The notes beneath the pieces were generated by a model that did not search any database, had not been told where the DNA came from, and was given only the letters and a program-made list of their open reading frames with translations. From assembly GCF_003259255.1 (NCBI RefSeq), contig NZ_QGOL01000006.1, forward strand, positions 310,001 to 374,000: a DNA stretch of 64,000 nt, in the 5' to 3' direction. Of this stretch, positions 60,961 to 64,000 are shown piece by piece; within the stretch, counting starts at the first letter, position 1, and each line of letters starts with the position of its first letter. The DNA is from Algoriphagus litoralis (GTDB taxonomy: Bacteria > Bacteroidota > Bacteroidia > Cytophagales > Cyclobacteriaceae). The position numbers were made by a program, and so were the translations under genes.

Positions 60961-60986
60961 TTTGTTTATCTTAATGAACAAATTTA
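60961..60986 (-). promoter_or_regulatory. TAnnTTTG element overlapped by an inverted repeat abutting the start codon
   Basis: On the minus strand TAAATTTG (60986-60979) matches the -7 consensus exactly. The inverted repeat TTTGTT-N10-AACAAA (60982-60961) starts within it and ends immediately before the ATG at 60960. Same design as at 16502-16524, different sequence. Confidence 0.6.
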
Positions 60987-61495
60987 GTTTTTTTTGTTTA
61001 TTTTGCTATACGTTCTTAATACAAAGTGAAGTTCTAAAGAATCAGAGACTAGACTGATGGGGAGTTTTCAAAGCCCAGCTTTTCAAAGCTGGGTCAAAAG
61101 AATAAGATGAACGTCTAAAGCGCCGGATCACCAAAATCATTTGGAAAAGAATGTCAATTCCAGCGCTATGGGCAGGATTCTTTGGGATTCCAAATCTTAT
61201 GATAGGACCTAGACATTGAATCCCGATAAAAATCATGAGTCGAGGACCGGATCTATCGGGTGTGAATCGGTACAGAAATGACCTCAAAAGCAGTCTGAAG
61301 ACTGTAAGTAAAAAGTCACTAGCTTCCCCAAACCAATATCCTTTGAAGGGTTATGAAACTACCCAAAGCTAAAATATCCAAGGGGGAGCTAGGGCGGAAT
61401 GATTGGAAAAATGGAATTCCAAATGAATACAATTGGCATTTCATATCCAGCTTCCAGAGAAGCAAGATAACAGTACTAGGTTTTCTATCTTTTCC
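60987..61495. other. Non-coding region with hairpins
   Basis: About 500 bases with no credible gene. It contains a nine-base perfect hairpin CCCAGCTTT/AAAGCTGGG (61074-61093) and arms CCCGATA/TATCGGG (61222-61260). Short reading frames exist on both strands, but none has a plausible start or homology. It may be a decayed element or an unidentified repeat. Confidence 0.5.
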
Positions 61496-61798
61496 TCAAA
61501 GTTTTGTCCCTTTGATTACTAGTGCTGACTTTATGGACTGCTCTTTCAAATGGAGGAATTTTTTGCGCTCTTCATCTTTTAAAAAATCCTGGAAATCTTG
61601 GTCGCTGTCAAACTCTCCAAAGTGAATTTCAAACGGTTTTTCGATTTGGTGCTCAATAAAACTTTCCCCAGAGGGCCTTAACCGAAGCAGAAGCCGTCCA
61701 TTATACTTTACTATTAGTGGAATAGCGACATCTTCAAATTCAAAAAAGACACTTTCTTGCCCCTCCTTGATATAGATTAACTGAGTAAAGTAAACCAT
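61496..61798 (-). CDS. DUF1330-like small protein
   Basis: 100 residues of the dimeric alpha/beta-barrel (EthD/DUF1330-type) kind. The motifs FTQLIYIKEGQESVFFEFEDVAIPLIVKYNGRLLLR and the C-terminal EFDSDQDFQDFLKDEERKKFLHLK fit this family. Members bind small hydrophobic molecules or are monooxygenase-like; the function is unknown. It stands alone. An overlapping plus-strand frame (61353-61625) is a shadow. Confidence 0.75.
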   Translation of the reverse strand: MVYFTQLIYIKEGQESVFFEFEDVAIPLIVKYNGRLLLRLRPSGESFIEHQIEKPFEIHFGEFDSDQDFQDFLKDEERKKFLHLKEQSIKSALVIKGTKL

Positions 61799-61951
61799 TA
61801 GAATTCGATTAAGCCGATGATTGAAACCTGACCGAATTTATGAAATATGGTAATTCGGGATATGTCTCTTTTCAATAAAGTTTGAATTTAAATATTCCAA
61901 TCCCTCATCTGGACAAGGTATTAGTCCCCAGAGCAGAAGAATAGCACAAGA

Positions 61952-63772
61952 TCATTTTGAATGATATTTCCTCACCAATTCCATCACCTTATCAAATACT
62001 GCTGCATTTTCATAAATCCCTCTGAAATCCCCGGAATGCGGGCCATACGCAAAAATCGGAACCAAAATCCCCGTATGGTCATCGCTATGATACGCTAGCT
62101 CAACCTCACCCGTTTCTACATTTCCCTGCGGTAAAGATACTCCTCCGGTCTCATGATCCGCAGTAATGATCAGCAGCGTTCCTGGGTTTTCATCAGCAAA
62201 GCGGATCATTTCTCCGATCACTTGGTCAAAGTCAATCATCTCCTCTACGATGGTCGAGGTACTGTTTGAATGCCCCCCCGAGTCAATCATAGCGGATTCG
62301 ATCATCAGGAAGAAAGGCTGATTCTTGGCTTTGAGAAAAGCTGTGCCTGCCAAAGCACTTTTGCTCAGAAAGTCTCCCCTACCCTTTTCCATAGTGGGAT
62401 TTGAGCCTTCAGATGAGAAAAAACCAACTCTTTCTGCTTTTGAGTCCGCAATTTGGTCCAGCTCAGTCAGCAGTTCCACCCCAGTGGACTCCAGCTTGGA
62501 CACCTGACTTCCGAAGGCTTTTTTTCCTCCTCCGATAAATAAGTCCAACTTACTCACAGGCAAATAGGATGCGATCTGCTCAGAATCGTCCCGCTCGGAA
62601 TGATGCGCGTAGAAGGATGCCGGAGTTGCGCCTGTCAGCTGATCGGTAGTAATGATCCCGGAAGAAAACCCATACGAAGCCAAAATCTTCGGGAGATTGG
62701 GAAGACTGGTTCCATCCGGAGCCACACCCAGAGCGCGGTTATTGGTCTTTTTGCCAGTGGCATAGGCGGTAGCTCCAGCCGCAGAATCTGTGGTAAAATC
62801 ATCTGCTGCCTGGGTTTTGACCAAGCCCATATTCTTCAACTGGGACAGATTCAACTCCCCTCCATTCGCAAAAAGTCCCGCAGAAATCTGTGCCAGCCCA
62901 TTGCCATCACCAATGAGTAAGATGATATTTTTCACAGGAAGGGAGGTTCCATCTGAGGCGAAAGTAGGTTGGTAAATGTGCGATCTCGAAGCAGTAGCAT
63001 AAACATTGCGGCTCAGCGTACTCAGGTAAATTTGCGCCACAGCCGGCTGATCAGTATTGATGTAGTCCACACCCATGTCGTAGAAGGCCTTCCAGGCAGA
63101 CTTACTATCAGGAGCAGCCCAAAACCTCACCGGCTTTTCAAAGGAATGAACCAAGCCAATAAACTCGTCCAAACTCTTCTTTTGCTCTTCCACGATCCTT
63201 CCCTTCCCATTCCAGATGGAAAACTGGCGAAAGCTCAGGCTCACCATGCCGATCTTTTCCCAAGGTAGCGCATCGGTCAGTATTTTACTTTGGTAGTCAA
63301 AAAACACCCATTCCGGATACTTGGTATAATCTTCAGGCTTGGGACGGTTCCCGGAGATGATCAGCTTCAGTCCTGAGGGATTCTGGGCAGAATACAGCAT
63401 TTCCTCAAAATCAGCGGCATCATTCACAATAGCTTCCAGAGTCGCATAGCCTTCCGTTTTGCAATCCACAAGCAGATGAAACCCAAACTCCTCGATCATG
63501 CCCAAGTCCACAGCTTTGCGAATCGGCTCAAGGTACAGGGAGCGCAGAGTCCGCTCAGGCTGGATACTTTCCTTCTCGTGAGCTACCATCAGGCTGCCAT
63601 CCTGTAGGATCACATCCACCTCTATGCTTGCCGCACCAGCTCCGAATGCTTCCCAAAAAGGGACGTTCCGAAGGTAATCGTTGTGTGAATGGAGCTTGAA
63701 ATCCTGCTGCGCAAAAAGCAGACTAGGAAGTAAAAAAAAGAGTACAAAAAGGCTTTTGCTGAGATTTTCCAT
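61952..63772 (-). CDS. Alkaline phosphatase fused to an N-terminal glycerophosphodiesterase-like domain
   Basis: 606 residues. Signal peptide (MENLSKSLFVLFFLLPSLLFA), then a PI-PLC/GDPD-like TIM-barrel domain (about 22-265: LHSHNDYLR, SIEVDVILQDGSLMVAHE; WAAPDSKSAWKAFYDMGVDYINTDQP). The C-terminal alkaline phosphatase domain (about 285-606) has IILLIGDGNG (Asp ligand), DFTTDSAAGATAYATG (nucleophilic serine), MIESAMIDSGGHSN and ITADHETGG. Together it could hydrolyse glycerophosphodiesters and then the monoester, releasing phosphate in the periplasm. The ATG at 63772 is chosen; a more upstream codon at 63877 adds an unlikely second hydrophobic segment. Confidence 0.88.
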   Translation of the reverse strand: MENLSKSLFVLFFLLPSLLFAQQDFKLHSHNDYLRNVPFWEAFGAGAASIEVDVILQDGSLMVAHEKESIQPERTLRSLYLEPIRKAVDLGMIEEFGFHLLVDCKTEGYATLEAIVNDAADFEEMLYSAQNPSGLKLIISGNRPKPEDYTKYPEWVFFDYQSKILTDALPWEKIGMVSLSFRQFSIWNGKGRIVEEQKKSLDEFIGLVHSFEKPVRFWAAPDSKSAWKAFYDMGVDYINTDQPAVAQIYLSTLSRNVYATASRSHIYQPTFASDGTSLPVKNIILLIGDGNGLAQISAGLFANGGELNLSQLKNMGLVKTQAADDFTTDSAAGATAYATGKKTNNRALGVAPDGTSLPNLPKILASYGFSSGIITTDQLTGATPASFYAHHSERDDSEQIASYLPVSKLDLFIGGGKKAFGSQVSKLESTGVELLTELDQIADSKAERVGFFSSEGSNPTMEKGRGDFLSKSALAGTAFLKAKNQPFFLMIESAMIDSGGHSNSTSTIVEEMIDFDQVIGEMIRFADENPGTLLIITADHETGGVSLPQGNVETGEVELAYHSDDHTGILVPIFAYGPHSGDFRGIYENAAVFDKVMELVRKYHSK

Positions 63773-63944
63773 AGCCAAAAATACAGGTAGAAAACCTAAA
63801 AAAAGTCCGGTTTTTATGATTTTGAAGGGAATTAACAAAAGGGTAAACCGGAGGAAACATCTCAAAAACGTTAACACAAACTTGACTTTGAATTAAATAT
63901 TCCTGAAGCTGAAAGCTCCATCTTTCGGATTGAATCACCACAAA

Positions 63945-64000
63945 ATGAATTGCATCAAACCTATTGTTTGTTCACTTGCCCTGAGCCTAGCTCTGGGACA
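63945..64000 (+). CDS. Start of a secreted protein, truncated by window edge
   Basis: Eighteen complete codons read MNCIKPIVCSLALSLALG, followed by CA, which can complete to glutamine. This is a typical signal peptide beginning. The product cannot be named. It is divergent from the phosphatase gene, with ~170 bases between. Confidence 0.55.
   Translation, partial: MNCIKPIVCSLALSLALG

Noticed and set aside
61042..61287. 81-residue minus-strand frame
   Set aside because: It spans two hairpins, has no recognisable start context and overlaps nothing conserved.

Overview
The window looks like chromosomal DNA of a member of the Bacteroidota, most probably the order Cytophagales (Cyclobacteriaceae-like). 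The evidence is the combination of a hut operon with the long urocanase, a short MenE, secreted GH95 fucosidase, TonB-receptor-like barrels, alpha-2-macroglobulin paired with PBP1C, TAnnTTTG-type promoter elements, and intergenic palindromes typical of this phylum. The genus is not decidable from this sequence alone. No rRNA, tRNA, CRISPR array, transposase or prophage was found.

Layout. 0-5.6 kb: histidine utilisation operon hutH(partial)-hutI-hutU-hutG. 5.7-8.1 kb: menaquinone genes menB and menE (divergent), then a DUF2141 protein. 8.1-11.8 kb: a 2OG-Fe(II) oxygenase, an unknown protein, a membrane-anchored TIR protein, and a convergent LexA/CI-like S24 repressor with a small partner. 12-15.4 kb: a TonB-receptor-like barrel and a DinB-family protein. 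15.5-20.1 kb: a WYL regulator, an AAA/DUF4143 ATPase and tex. 20.5-26.1 kb: a TlpA-like thioredoxin, a GH95 alpha-fucosidase, a membrane protein and a 598-residue protein of unknown function. 26.2-31.7 kb: a molybdenum cofactor operon (moaE, moeB/moeZ-like, moaD, TSUP exporter, moeA, moaA) plus a small sulfite-oxidase-fold protein. 31.7-39.3 kb: an AraC regulator and barrel protein divergent from two aldo/keto reductases, an NTF2-like protein and an isoquinoline-oxidoreductase-type molybdoenzyme (IorA/IorB), a plausible client of the cofactor operon. 39.4-51.8 kb: a degenerate M23 protein, the alpha-2-macroglobulin/pbpC pair and an AsmA protein. 52-55.8 kb: an atypical pyruvate kinase and small envelope proteins. 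55.9-64 kb: a TIR-like nucleotide-binding-domain protein, an ECF sigma operon with a fused anti-sigma/barrel protein, a second AAA/DUF4143 ATPase, a DUF1330-like protein, an alkaline phosphatase with an N-terminal phosphodiesterase-like domain, and the first codons of a secreted protein.

The most unusual signals lie outside the coding regions. (i) Degenerate tandem arrays with a strict 7-bp period fill the hutI-hutU gap and flank tlpA and tex; a 15-mer is shared between two loci 42 kb apart. (ii) Three genes (two paralogous AAA ATPases and the unknown 598-residue protein) have a TAnnTTTG promoter element overlapped by a palindrome private to each gene, just before the start codon. (iii) Both TIR-type genes carry long inverted repeats ending within about 8 bases of their start codons. 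(iv) Several palindromic repeat families are dispersed through the window. The two TIR-type genes and the S24 repressor operon are the best candidates for a stress or defence function, but nothing in the sequence proves it.
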